A stretch of DNA of 64,000 nucleotides from Acidimicrobiaceae bacterium (GTDB lineage: Bacteria > Actinomycetota > Acidimicrobiia > Acidimicrobiales > JAUTXP01). Position 1 is the stretch's first letter. Every line of letters begins with the position of its first letter. Shown piece by piece: positions 8,301 to 16,098 of this stretch. The notes under the pieces were generated by a model that saw only the letters and a list, made by a program, of their open reading frames with translations, ran no database searches and was not told the DNA's origin. Made by a program: the position numbers and the translations under genes. Where the stretch lies: assembly GCA_030837965.1 (NCBI GenBank), contig JAUTXP010000043.1, positions 96,316 to 160,315 on the forward strand, in the 5' to 3' direction.

Positions 8301-10142
8301 GTGCCGTCCCTACGCAGCTATCTGGAGATCCGCGCCGCCGCGCTGGTCAACTTCTCGCCCGACGGATCGTGGGTGCTGGTGTCGTCGAACCTGTCAGGCA
8401 CGCCTCAGCTCTACCGGGTGGCGCGGGACGGAGGCGACCTGGTCCAGCTCACCGACTTCGACGAAGCCGTGGGCGGGGCCTACCTGCCTGCGAGCAACGA
8501 GATCGTCCTGACCAGGGACGAGGGCGGCAACGAGCGCCATCAGTTGTGGCTCATGTCCGACCAGCCCGGCTCCGAGCCTCGGCCGCTGGTCAACGACCCC
8601 GAGCACATTCATCGACTCGGTGGGGCGCGCCGGGACGGGTCGCTGCTTTCGTATGCGTCGAACGCGGGGAACGGCGTGGACTTCGACGTCTACGTGATCG
8701 GCCTGTCGGACGGCCGCGATGGAAGCGTGCATGCGACCGACGCGCCCCGGCGCGTGTTCGACATGGGCGGCTGGTGCGCGGCGGGCGGGTTCTCGCCAGA
8801 CGGGCGATGGCTGGCCGTGCAACGGTTGACCGAGCGCAACGGCGACTCCGACCTGTACGTCGTGGACGTGGAGTCGGGCGAGGTCGTGCACGTCTCGCCT
8901 CACGACGACGATGCGTCCTTCAGCGGACCGTCGTGGCTGGCCGACTCGTCTGCCTTCTACTTCACCACCGACCAAGGCCGCGACCGCATGGCCGTGGCCC
9001 GCTTCGACATGTCGACGCGTCGGTGGGAGTACGTGCTCGAACGGGACTGGGACTGCTCGGTCACCATGAACTGGCCGGGGACGCGCCTGCTCTTGAGCAC
9101 CAACGAGGAGGGCTACACGAGGGCCTGGCTGCTCGACCCCGCCACCCTGTCCGAGGTGGGCGAGGTGGTGTTGCCGGGTCAGGGCATCGGCTCGTTCGGG
9201 TTCTCCCGGGACGGGCGGTATCTGGGCTACTCGTTCGCATCCGCGGTGGAGCAGGGCGACGTCTGGCTGTACGACTGCGAGGGCGGTCAGACCACTCGCC
9301 TCACGACCTCGCCCACCGCGGTGTCGCGGGGCGACTTGGTGGAGCCGACGTTGCACCGGTTCGAGTCGTTCGACGGCGAGCAGGTGCCGGTGTTCATGTA
9401 CCGGCCCGCTGGTGTCGGCGATGGTGACGGCGGCGGCGGCGGGTCGGCCGCTCCGGCCCCGGTCGTCGTCTACATCCATGGCGGGCCCGAGTCGCAGTTC
9501 GTGCCTTCATTCAACCCGCTCATCCAGTTCTTCGTGTCGCGGGGCTTCAGCGTCGCCGCGCCCAACGTGCGGGGCTCGACCGGGTACGGCAAGCGCTACC
9601 ACCATCTCGACGACGTCGACAAGCGGCTCGACTCGGTGCAGGACCTGGTCGCCCTGCACGACTGGCTGACCGGCCAGCCCGGCGTCGACGCGGCGCGGGT
9701 GGCGCTGATGGGCGGTTCGTACGGCGGCTACATGGTGTTGGCCGGACTGGCCTTTCACCCCGAGCGATGGGCCGCAGGGGTGGACATCGTCGGCATCTCC
9801 AGCCTGGTCACGTTCTTGGAGAACACGTCGGTGTGGCGACGGGCGTTTCGCGAGCGCGAGTACGGATCGTTGGAGCGCGACAGGGAGTTCCTCGAGTCGG
9901 CGTCGCCCATCAACTTCGTGGACGACATGCGGGCGCCGCTGTTCATCATCCATGGGGCCAATGATCCGCGCGTGCCCGTCTCCGAGGCCGAGCAGATCCA
10001 CAAGGTGTTGGCCGACAAGGGCGTGCGCTGCGAGCTGTTGGTGTACGAGGACGAGGGCCACGGCCTGGTCAAACTGCGCAACCGGCTCGATGCCTATCCC
10101 AAGGTGGCCGACTTCCTGGACGAGGTACTGGGTGCGGGTTGA
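8301..10142 (+). CDS. S9 family serine peptidase (prolyl oligopeptidase/acylaminoacyl peptidase type)
   Basis: 613 residues, cytoplasmic. Residues 1-360 are a seven-bladed beta-propeller with repeated FSPDGRW-type strands; 370-613 are the alpha/beta hydrolase domain. The catalytic triad is readable: Ser473 in GGSYGGYM, Asp555 in GANDPRVP and His587 in EGHGL. HGGPESQF gives the oxyanion region. No signal peptide. GTG start directly after TACGAT. The last 11 nt overlap the PHP gene. It probably trims small peptides. Confidence 0.92.
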   Translation: MPSLRSYLEIRAAALVNFSPDGSWVLVSSNLSGTPQLYRVARDGGDLVQLTDFDEAVGGAYLPASNEIVLTRDEGGNERHQLWLMSDQPGSEPRPLVNDPEHIHRLGGARRDGSLLSYASNAGNGVDFDVYVIGLSDGRDGSVHATDAPRRVFDMGGWCAAGGFSPDGRWLAVQRLTERNGDSDLYVVDVESGEVVHVSPHDDDASFSGPSWLADSSAFYFTTDQGRDRMAVARFDMSTRRWEYVLERDWDCSVTMNWPGTRLLLSTNEEGYTRAWLLDPATLSEVGEVVLPGQGIGSFGFSRDGRYLGYSFASAVEQGDVWLYDCEGGQTTRLTTSPTAVSRGDLVEPTLHRFESFDGEQVPVFMYRPAGVGDGDGGGGGSAAPAPVVVYIHGGPESQFVPSFNPLIQFFVSRGFSVAAPNVRGSTGYGKRYHHLDDVDKRLDSVQDLVALHDWLTGQPGVDAARVALMGGSYGGYMVLAGLAFHPERWAAGVDIVGISSLVTFLENTSVWRRAFREREYGSLERDREFLESASPINFVDDMRAPLFIIHGANDPRVPVSEAEQIHKVLADKGVRCELLVYEDEGHGLVKLRNRLDAYPKVADFLDEVLGAG

Positions 10143-10794
10143 CATGCACCTGCACACCATGTGGTCGGGCGACGCCACGACCACGCCCGACGAGTTGGCC
10201 GAGGCGGTTGTCGCGGCCGGGCTCGACGTGGTGTGCATCACCGACCACTCGACCACGAACGGCGCTCTCGAACTACAGCACTCGGGCGCGTTGGGCGACG
10301 GCGTGCAGGTCGTGGTCGGGCAGGAGTCGCGCACGTGGGCAGGGGAGCTGATCGGGCTGTTCCTCTCGGCCCGCATCCCGCCGGGGCTGAGGCCCGGGGA
10401 GTTCGTGGCCGCGGTCCGGGAGCAGGGCGGGCTGGTGTACGTGCCCCATCCGTTCGACCCCATGCGCCACTGCCTACACGAGGACGTGCTGATCGAGTTG
10501 GCCGCCGCGGGCGGGGTGGACGTGATCGAGGGGCTGAACGCCAAGACCTCGCTGCCGGCGTTGAACGACAAGGCCGTGCAGTTCGCGGCCGAGCACGGTC
10601 TGGCCGTCGGGGCGGGGTCCGATGCCCACGTGCCCGCGGCGGTCGGTGCCGCCTACGTCGACGTGCCCGAGTTCGACGCCGGGTCGGCGTCGTCGTTCCT
10701 GGCCGCGCTGGCTTCGGGGCGGCTGGTGGGCGGCCACTACGATCCCCCGCGGGAATGGCGGCCGCGCATCGTGCCGTCGACCAAGTCGACCTGA
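10132..10794 (+). CDS. PHP-domain metal-dependent phosphoesterase-like protein
   Basis: 220 residues if the GTG at 10132 (V-R-V-D-M-H-L-H-T) is used; an internal ATG at 10144 is the alternative. Metal ligands of the PHP fold are visible in order: HLHT, TDHST, QESRT (Glu), VPHPFD and GSDAH near the end. It overlaps the peptidase gene by 11 nt. PHP proteins include histidinol-phosphatase and nucleotide phosphoesterases; the substrate here is unknown. Confidence 0.85.
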   Translation: MRVDMHLHTMWSGDATTTPDELAEAVVAAGLDVVCITDHSTTNGALELQHSGALGDGVQVVVGQESRTWAGELIGLFLSARIPPGLRPGEFVAAVREQGGLVYVPHPFDPMRHCLHEDVLIELAAAGGVDVIEGLNAKTSLPALNDKAVQFAAEHGLAVGAGSDAHVPAAVGAAYVDVPEFDAGSASSFLAALASGRLVGGHYDPPREWRPRIVPSTKST

Positions 10795-10825
10795 TCCGGC
10801 CAACGCCTTCATCCCGATGTCGCCC

Positions 10826-10862
10826 GATCCCACTGATCCCACTGATCCTCCTGATCCCACCT
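10826..10862. repeat. Tandem 9-mer repeat (GATCCCACT type)
   Basis: Four head-to-tail units: GATCCCACT, GATCCCACT, GATCCTCCT and GATCCCACCT, ending one base before the ATG of uppP. It could affect initiation of uppP. It is similar in unit length and TGA content to the array at 1180-1210 read on the other strand. Confidence 0.75.
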
Positions 10863-10863
10863 G

Positions 10864-11691
10864 ATGCCGATCCTCCACGCCATCGTCCTTGGCATCACCC
10901 AAGGACTGTCCGAGTTCCTGCCCGTCTCGTCCAGCGGCCACTTGATCCTGGTGCCGTGGCTGTTCAAGTGGACGGAGCTGACCCGGCACCCGGACTTGAA
11001 CAAGACCTTCGACGTGGCCTTGCACATCGGCACCTTCGTGGGCGCCATCGCCTACTTCCGTCTGGAGCTGTTGCGGCTGCTCGCCGCCGCGCTGCGGACG
11101 GTGCGCCGACGGCGGATCGAGACGCCCGACGAGCGGCTGGCCTGGCTGCTGCTGCTGTCGGCCGTGCCCGGCGCCCTGACCGGGGCCGCGCTGGAGAGCG
11201 TGATCGAGGAGCACTTGGGCAAGCCCTGGCTGATCGGCATCATGCTGATCGTGTTCGGCCTGGTCCTGGGCGCGTCCGACCGACTGGCTGAGCGGCGCGA
11301 GATGGGCGAGTTCGGGCTGCGCGATGCCGTGCTCATGGGCGTGGCCCAGGCCGCGGCCTTGCAGCCCGGCGTGTCCCGATCGGGTGTGACCATCTCGGCC
11401 GGACGGGCCTTGGGCTACACGCGCGACGCGGCGGCGCGCATCTCGTTCTTGATGAGCCTGCCCATCATCGGCGGGGCCGGGCTCTACAAGGCGCTCGACG
11501 TGGCGGGCGGGTCGGGCATCCCGGCGGGCTTCGGCCCTGCATTCGCCTGGGGCTTCGTGGCGTCCGCCGTAACCGGGTTCGCGGCCGTCTGGCTGCTGCT
11601 GCGCTACGTGCGGACGCACTCGTTTGCCCCGTTCGTGGCCTATCGAGTGGCCGTAGGCGTCGTCGTCCTCGTCATCGCCGCCCTCCGCTGA
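10864..11691 (+). CDS. uppP: Undecaprenyl-diphosphatase UppP/BacA
   Basis: 275 residues, polytopic membrane protein. It recycles undecaprenyl diphosphate to the monophosphate carrier for peptidoglycan and other wall polymers. Family motifs: GITQGLSEFLPVSSSGHL at residues 9-26 and QPGVSRSGVTIS in the middle, with the Glu, Ser and Arg needed for activity. The length is standard. No Shine-Dalgarno is seen; the tandem repeat abuts the ATG. The 3' end overlaps the convergent DUF559 gene by 20 bp. Confidence 0.97.
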   Translation: MPILHAIVLGITQGLSEFLPVSSSGHLILVPWLFKWTELTRHPDLNKTFDVALHIGTFVGAIAYFRLELLRLLAAALRTVRRRRIETPDERLAWLLLLSAVPGALTGAALESVIEEHLGKPWLIGIMLIVFGLVLGASDRLAERREMGEFGLRDAVLMGVAQAAALQPGVSRSGVTISAGRALGYTRDAAARISFLMSLPIIGGAGLYKALDVAGGSGIPAGFGPAFAWGFVASAVTGFAAVWLLLRYVRTHSFAPFVAYRVAVGVVVLVIAALR

Positions 11692-12613
11692 CCCCTTCCA
11701 ACTTTTCCACAGCAACAGGTGCTGTGGAAAAGCGCGAGAGATGGCGGCGGAGGGCGCTCAAGACGGTGTCGCGGGGCGTGCGGGCGCTGGCCGACACGAC
11801 CTGCCACCCCGCGGCCTGGAGAGTGGCCACCTTCTCGTGGTCCCGGTCGAAGGCGGCGCGAGTCCGATGCGGGGCGAACCCGTTGACCTCCAGCGCGACC
11901 CGGGCGTCCGGCCAGGCGAAATCGAGGACGAACAGCCGGCTGCCGACGGCGACCTGATGCTGGGTGACCGCGGGCGGCAGTCCGGCCTGGCGCAGGATCT
12001 TGTGCCACATGGCCTCGAGCGGCGTGGTGCCCTCGGCCTCGCCCACCAGGCCCAGCATGGCGATGGCGCCGTTGACGTCATTGGCCGCGGCGTGCTCGGC
12101 CGCTCGGCGGACATCGGCGTATTCACACAGTCGGCGCATGATCGACTCGTGGACCAGTCGCTCGACCCAGTCGGGCATGAGCACCGACGTCAGGTCGATG
12201 AGGGTGCGCGGCACTGACGTGACGGGGATCCCCTCGCATTGAGAAACCTCGTCGGGACCGAGCGGGCCTTCGCAGGACACGGCGCCGTGCAGGCGCGGCC
12301 GAATTCCCTCGGCGGCCGTCAACTCCACCAGGTGCGGCGGCCGGGCCAGCAGGCCGTGCAGCCAGGCCGCGCTGCGATGCGAGACGACAGCCCGGGGCGC
12401 GGCCAGCGCCGCGGCGCGGATCGGGCGGGCCTTGTCTACGGGGGCACCGGCCACGGCCAACACCCCCTTCCTGACCGGGAGCAACTGGCGCTCGTGCACA
12501 AGCCGGTTGACGGCGCTGGGCGACGCCCCGGCCAGCCGAAGCTGGGCTGAGGTCACCAGGCCCGCCTGCGCCTCGGCGATGGCGGTGATCGACCGCCAGT
12601 GGTCCGCCCTCAC
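11672..12613 (-). CDS. AbiEi-like wHTH plus DUF559 (Vsr-like) protein
   Basis: 313 residues. The N-terminal part (ITAIAEAQAGLVTSAQLRLAG) is a winged helix of the AbiEi-antitoxin type. The C-terminal part (VLDFAWPDARVALEVNGF, later DHEKVATLQAAGW) is the DUF559/Vsr-like nuclease fold with the Asp and Glu of a PD-(D/E)XK core. The GTG start overlaps the stop of the SAF gene (GTGA). Palindromic repeat copy 2 lies inside the 3' end and encodes FSTAPVAVEK near the C-terminus. Genes of this type are common and scattered in actinobacteria; their role is unclear. Confidence 0.8.
   Translation of the reverse strand: MRADHWRSITAIAEAQAGLVTSAQLRLAGASPSAVNRLVHERQLLPVRKGVLAVAGAPVDKARPIRAAALAAPRAVVSHRSAAWLHGLLARPPHLVELTAAEGIRPRLHGAVSCEGPLGPDEVSQCEGIPVTSVPRTLIDLTSVLMPDWVERLVHESIMRRLCEYADVRRAAEHAAANDVNGAIAMLGLVGEAEGTTPLEAMWHKILRQAGLPPAVTQHQVAVGSRLFVLDFAWPDARVALEVNGFAPHRTRAAFDRDHEKVATLQAAGWQVVSASARTPRDTVLSALRRHLSRFSTAPVAVEKLEGVSGGRR
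11702..11732. repeat. Palindromic repeat copy 2
   Basis: Perfect 13-bp arms (11702-11714, 11720-11732) with loop ACAGG. One base of the loop differs from copies 1 and 3. It starts 10 bp after the uppP stop and is read through by the minus-strand DUF559 gene, whose stop is at 11672-11674. Confidence 0.85.
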
Positions 12614-13344
12614 CACCCACCCCCGATCTTTTCCACAGCAGCAGGTGCTGTGGAAAAGTTTGAGGGGGTCGGGGTAGCGAGGGTGAGGGCGAGGGTGATG
12701 GTGGCCCGGGCCAGCGCGAAGGCCACGCGGGGCGCGTCGTCGGCGGGGACGGCGATGGTGACCGCGCCGGACGCAACCTCGAGGACGGGCGCGGCGGCGG
12801 CGACTACCACGGTCGGATCGGACGTGTCGTCTGCGGGCACCGACGGCGAGGACGACGAGGACGACGACGTGTCGAAGGTGGCCAGCACGTCGACCGCGTC
12901 GCCCACGGCCACGTGCAGGCCGGCATCGTCGACCGGGACGGCGACGGCGCGCATCCCCGGCGGCACCAGCGCGGCGACGCCCCGCAACCCATCGGGCGCG
13001 AGCCGGCCCTGGAGCACGACCTCTCCCGGCCACAACGCGACGGCCGCGGCCCGGCCCACGACCGCGTCGACGCCGGCTGCGGCCTGCGCGGGCACCAGTC
13101 GGGCAGGCATGGCCACCACGCGCACATCCCGCCGGGCCAGCACCACGCCGGGCTCGACGGGCCTGGCCATCACCACCGTCGGGCGCAGCCGGCCCCACCT
13201 GGCCACCTCGGCGTCGGCCCGGGCCGAGACCTGCAACACGGACACGGCCGTCACCGCGGCCAACCCCAACGTGATCAGCCAGAACCCCACAGGGTGCCGG
13301 CGCAGTCGAAGACGAAATCGATATCGATATCGATAGAGCGGCAC
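12610..13344 (-). CDS. SAF-domain (CpaB/RcpC-like) membrane protein
   Basis: 244 residues. A basic N-terminus (YRYRYRFRLRLRR), one membrane helix (about 18-37), then a SAF domain (about 50-110: VVMARPVEPGVVLARRDV and later VGRAAAVALWPGEVV) and a second beta domain. It resembles CpaB/FlgA-type assembly proteins of Flp pili, though no pilus genes are in the window. The GTG at 13344 has GGGAGGAG 7 nt upstream. The last residues (FSTAPAAVEKIGGGW) are encoded by palindromic repeat copy 3. Confidence 0.75.
   Translation of the reverse strand: MPLYRYRYRFRLRLRRHPVGFWLITLGLAAVTAVSVLQVSARADAEVARWGRLRPTVVMARPVEPGVVLARRDVRVVAMPARLVPAQAAAGVDAVVGRAAAVALWPGEVVLQGRLAPDGLRGVAALVPPGMRAVAVPVDDAGLHVAVGDAVDVLATFDTSSSSSSSPSVPADDTSDPTVVVAAAAPVLEVASGAVTIAVPADDAPRVAFALARATITLALTLATPTPSNFSTAPAAVEKIGGGW
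12628..12658. repeat. Palindromic repeat copy 3
   Basis: Perfect 13-bp arms (12628-12640, 12646-12658) with loop GCAGG, as in copy 1. It lies inside the last codons of the SAF-protein gene, in the same frame relative to the repeat as copy 2 has in the DUF559 gene, so both proteins end with near-identical tails (FSTAP-A/V-AVEK). Confidence 0.85.
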
Positions 13345-13406
13345 GGGCGCGCTCCTCCCAACTCGAAAACTGCGAAGCAACGAGAGGGGGAAGCGGCGGT
13401 CGAACC

Positions 13407-14216
13407 CTACGCGCCGAGCGGCCCCGAGGAAAGGGCTTCGGCGCATGAGCACCCGGCCCGTTCGGGCACGGCCGGGATGGCCGCGAACAACAGCTCGCGC
13501 GTGCGGGCCACGCTCTTGCGCAAGACCTCGAAGACGACGTCGATGGTGACTGGCTCGATCCCGTCCACGCCTTCGAGCCCGGTGTCGTAGTCGGTGATGA
13601 GGGCCAGTCCCGCGTAACACAGGCCCAACTCACGAGCCAGGTACGCCTCCGGGTATTGCGTCATGTTGACCACCTCCCAGCCCGCCGCCCGGAACCAGGC
13701 CGACTCCGCTCGGGTGGAGAACCGCGGCCCCTGCACCACCACGACCGTGCCTCGGTCGTGGGCCACCACGTCCACGGTCGACGCGGCCGTGCGCAACACG
13801 CTCCGAAGCTCGGGGCAGTAGGGGTCAGCGAACGAGACATGGCCAACCACACCGCCGTCGGAGTATGTGTCCGGCCTGCCCCACGTGCGGTCAACCAACT
13901 GGTCGAGGACGACGAACTCGCCGGGGTGCACTTCAGGTTGCAGCGAGCCCGCCGCGCACGGCCCGAACACCCGCTGCACGCCCACCTCGCGCAGGGCCCA
14001 CACGTTGGCCCGGTAGTTGACCCTGTGGGGCGGGAACTCGTGGTCCTTGCCGTGCCGGGGGAGGAAGGCCACCGAGCGGCCGCCCACCTGGCCGACAGCA
14101 ACCGGCGCGGACGGCGGGCCATACGGCGTGTGCACGTTGAGCTCGACCACGTCTTCGAGGAAGTCGTAGAAGCCGGACCCGCCGAAGACGCCGATGTCGG
14201 CCGTGGGCCGGCTCAC
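13407..14216 (-). CDS. mtnP: S-methyl-5'-thioadenosine phosphorylase
   Basis: 269 residues. It cleaves methylthioadenosine to adenine and methylthioribose-1-phosphate in methionine salvage. Seen: FGGSGFY, PRHGKDHEFPPHRVNYRAN (phosphate site), NMTQYPEA and TDYDTG; the two Asp of TDYD mark 6-aminopurine specificity in the family. The GTG start at 14216 is 10 nt after the upstream zinc-ribbon gene, so they form one operon that would share CIRCE control. Confidence 0.93.
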   Translation of the reverse strand: MSRPTADIGVFGGSGFYDFLEDVVELNVHTPYGPPSAPVAVGQVGGRSVAFLPRHGKDHEFPPHRVNYRANVWALREVGVQRVFGPCAAGSLQPEVHPGEFVVLDQLVDRTWGRPDTYSDGGVVGHVSFADPYCPELRSVLRTAASTVDVVAHDRGTVVVVQGPRFSTRAESAWFRAAGWEVVNMTQYPEAYLARELGLCYAGLALITDYDTGLEGVDGIEPVTIDVVFEVLRKSVARTRELLFAAIPAVPERAGCSCAEALSSGPLGA

Positions 14217-14226
14217 CCTCGATGCG

Positions 14227-14547
14227 TCAGGCCGTGGCCGACTTCGACGTCGACGTGGACCCGCTGTCCTTCTTGGCCGACCCGCCATCGGACTTTGACC
14301 CGGAGCCGCCGTCCTTTTTGGCGGGCGTGCCCTCAGACCCCGACGAGCTCGACGACGACTCCTTGGGCGCGGGGCGACTGTCCGTCTTGTAGAAGCCGCT
14401 GCCCTTGAAGGCGATGCCGATCGACCCGAACACCTTGCGCAGCTCGCCGCCGCAGTTCGGGCACGTGGTGAGGGGATCGTCCTTGAACGACTGGACGATC
14501 TCCAGATGCTCGCCGCAGCTCTTGCATGCGTATTCGTACGTGGGCAT
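14227..14547 (-). CDS. FmdB-family zinc-ribbon protein, Ruc-like
   Basis: 106 residues. The N-terminal zinc ribbon has two CxxC pairs (CKSCG at 8-12 and CPNCGG at 29-34); the remaining 60 residues are a Ser/Gly/Lys-rich disordered tail. This is the layout of M. tuberculosis Rv0991c (Ruc), a redox-regulated chaperone with an unstructured C-terminus. The gene is preceded by a CIRCE element and GGAGG, just as a groES leader is, which matches HrcA control reported for Rv0991c. It is followed by mtnP. The link to Ruc is inferred from layout, regulation and synteny. Confidence 0.85.
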   Translation of the reverse strand: MPTYEYACKSCGEHLEIVQSFKDDPLTTCPNCGGELRKVFGSIGIAFKGSGFYKTDSRPAPKESSSSSSGSEGTPAKKDGGSGSKSDGGSAKKDSGSTSTSKSATA

Positions 14548-14565
14548 GGGACCGAGAGCCTCCGA

Positions 14566-14592
14566 TTAGCACTCACCCTGGTTGAGTGCCAA
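14566..14592 (-). promoter_or_regulatory. CIRCE element (HrcA operator)
   Basis: TTAGCACTC (14566-14574), nine-base spacer, GAGTGCCAA (14584-14592): one base away from the canonical TTAGCACTC-N9-GAGTGCTAA inverted repeat. On the minus strand it sits immediately before GGAGG and the ATG of the zinc-ribbon gene, so it would be in the 5' UTR or at the start site of that operon. HrcA would repress it until heat shock. Confidence 0.9.
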
Positions 14593-14629
14593 GTGTACCG
14601 CTGACGCCGTCGTCTTTACCATGGCCCCG

Positions 14630-15220
14630 ATGGCCGTGGCGTTGACGATCGCCGCCTACCTCCTCGGGACCTTCCCGACGGCCGTGCTTGTGGCGCGGGC
14701 CAAGGGCCACGACGTGACGCAGGAGGGGTCGGGCAATCCGGGCGCGACCAACGTCTACCGGGTGGCGGGCAGGCGGGCGGCCATGTTCGTGTTCGCAGGC
14801 GACTTGTTCAAAGGCGTGATCGCTGCTGGGGTCGGACTGGCCGTGGCCGACCGGACCACTGCGCTGGCCATGGGGGCGGCGGCAGTCGTGGGCCACTGCC
14901 TGCCCGTGACCCGGCGGTTCAAGGGCGGCAAGGGGGTGGCCACCGCGGCCGGGTTCGCCGTGGTCATCGAGCCGGTCATCGGCCTGGTCGCAGGCGTCTG
15001 CTGGCTGATCGTGTTGAAGGCGACGAAGCGGGCCAGCCTGGCCTCGCTGGCCATTGTGGTCGCCCTTCCCCTCGCCGTGCTGGCCCGCCGCGGCCCCCAC
15101 ATCGAAGCGCTCGTCGTGTCCTTGGTCGCCGTGTTCATCGTGTCGAGACACGCCCGCAACATCGCTCGACTTGTTCGTGGAGAAGAGGCCTCGCTGCGCG
15201 GGGTAGAGAGGAGCGGATGA
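14630..15220 (+). CDS. plsY: Glycerol-3-phosphate acyltransferase PlsY
   Basis: 196 residues, five predicted membrane helices. It transfers the acyl group from acyl-phosphate to glycerol-3-phosphate, the first step of phospholipid synthesis. Signature loops: GSGNPGATNVYR and RRFKGGKGVATAAGF. The ATG at 14630 is chosen because TACCAT (14617-14622) ends 7 nt before it; in-frame starts at 14621 and 14582 are possible. The stop overlaps the galU ATG (ATGA). Confidence 0.95.
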   Translation: MAVALTIAAYLLGTFPTAVLVARAKGHDVTQEGSGNPGATNVYRVAGRRAAMFVFAGDLFKGVIAAGVGLAVADRTTALAMGAAAVVGHCLPVTRRFKGGKGVATAAGFAVVIEPVIGLVAGVCWLIVLKATKRASLASLAIVVALPLAVLARRGPHIEALVVSLVAVFIVSRHARNIARLVRGEEASLRGVERSG

Positions 15221-16098
15221 AATTGATCCGCAAGGCCGTCATTCCCGCCGCCGGGCTGGGGACTCGTTTCCTGCCCGCCACCAAGGCGCAGCCCAAAGAG
15301 ATGCTGCCCGTGGTGGACAAGCCCGCCATCCAATGGGTCGTGGAGGAGGCCGTGCGCTCCGGGATCCGGGACATCCTCATCATCACCGGCCGGGGCAAGC
15401 GCTCCATCGAGGACCACTTCGACCGCACCTTCGAGCTCGAGTACTACCTCGAACAGGGCGGCAAGGACGACCAGCTGAAGGAGATCCAGGCCCTGGCCGA
15501 AATGGCCGACATCCACTACGTCCGCCAGGGCGAGCCCCGCGGCCTGGGGCACGCCGTCGGGGTCGCCCGCCAGCACGTGGGCGGCGAGTCCTTCGTGGTC
15601 ATGCTGGGCGACGACATCATGAGCGAGGACTCCACCGTTCTCCACGACATGCTCCAGGCCCATCAGCGCTTCGGCCGGTCGGTGGTGGCTTTGAAGGAGG
15701 TGTCGCCTGCCGAGATCTCGTCCTACGGGTGCGCCCGCGCCGACGTGGTCGACGGGCCCATCGTGCGCGTGGAGGAGATCGTGGAGAAGCCGTCGCCGGA
15801 AGAGGCGCCATCCAACCTGGCCGTCATGGGCCGGTACGTCTTCACGCCGGAGATCTTCGACGTGCTGGACCGGGTCGAGCCGGGCAAGGGCGGCGAGATC
15901 CAGTTGACCGACGCCATCGGGCTGCTTCTCGAGGAGCAGGAGGTCTACGGCTACTGCTTCCAAGAGGGGCGCTACGACATCGGCAACAAGCTCGACTACC
16001 TGCGGGCCACCGTGGAGTTGGCGTTGCAGCGGGACGACCTCGGGCCCCCGTTCGCGGCCTTCTTGCGTGACCTCGTGGAGCGCCGCGTCGGGGAGTGA
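15217..16098 (+). CDS. galU: UTP-glucose-1-phosphate uridylyltransferase
   Basis: 293 residues. It makes UDP-glucose from UTP and glucose-1-phosphate for wall polysaccharide and glycolipid synthesis. Seen: nucleotide-binding loop AAGLGTRFLPATKAQPKEMLP at 9-29, VDKPAIQWVVEEA, and the sugar/metal region GDDI and VEEIVEKP. The length is that of bacterial GalU. AGAGGAGC precedes the ATG. It overlaps both neighbours by 4 nt (ATGA, GTGA), giving one operon plsY-galU-moeA. Confidence 0.95.
   Translation: MKLIRKAVIPAAGLGTRFLPATKAQPKEMLPVVDKPAIQWVVEEAVRSGIRDILIITGRGKRSIEDHFDRTFELEYYLEQGGKDDQLKEIQALAEMADIHYVRQGEPRGLGHAVGVARQHVGGESFVVMLGDDIMSEDSTVLHDMLQAHQRFGRSVVALKEVSPAEISSYGCARADVVDGPIVRVEEIVEKPSPEEAPSNLAVMGRYVFTPEIFDVLDRVEPGKGGEIQLTDAIGLLLEEQEVYGYCFQEGRYDIGNKLDYLRATVELALQRDDLGPPFAAFLRDLVERRVGE

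Noticed and set aside
12614..13633. Fusion of the DUF559 frame with upstream frame (653 codons)
   Set aside because: The upstream part is a shadow of the SAF gene; the GTGA overlap at 12613 gives the natural start.
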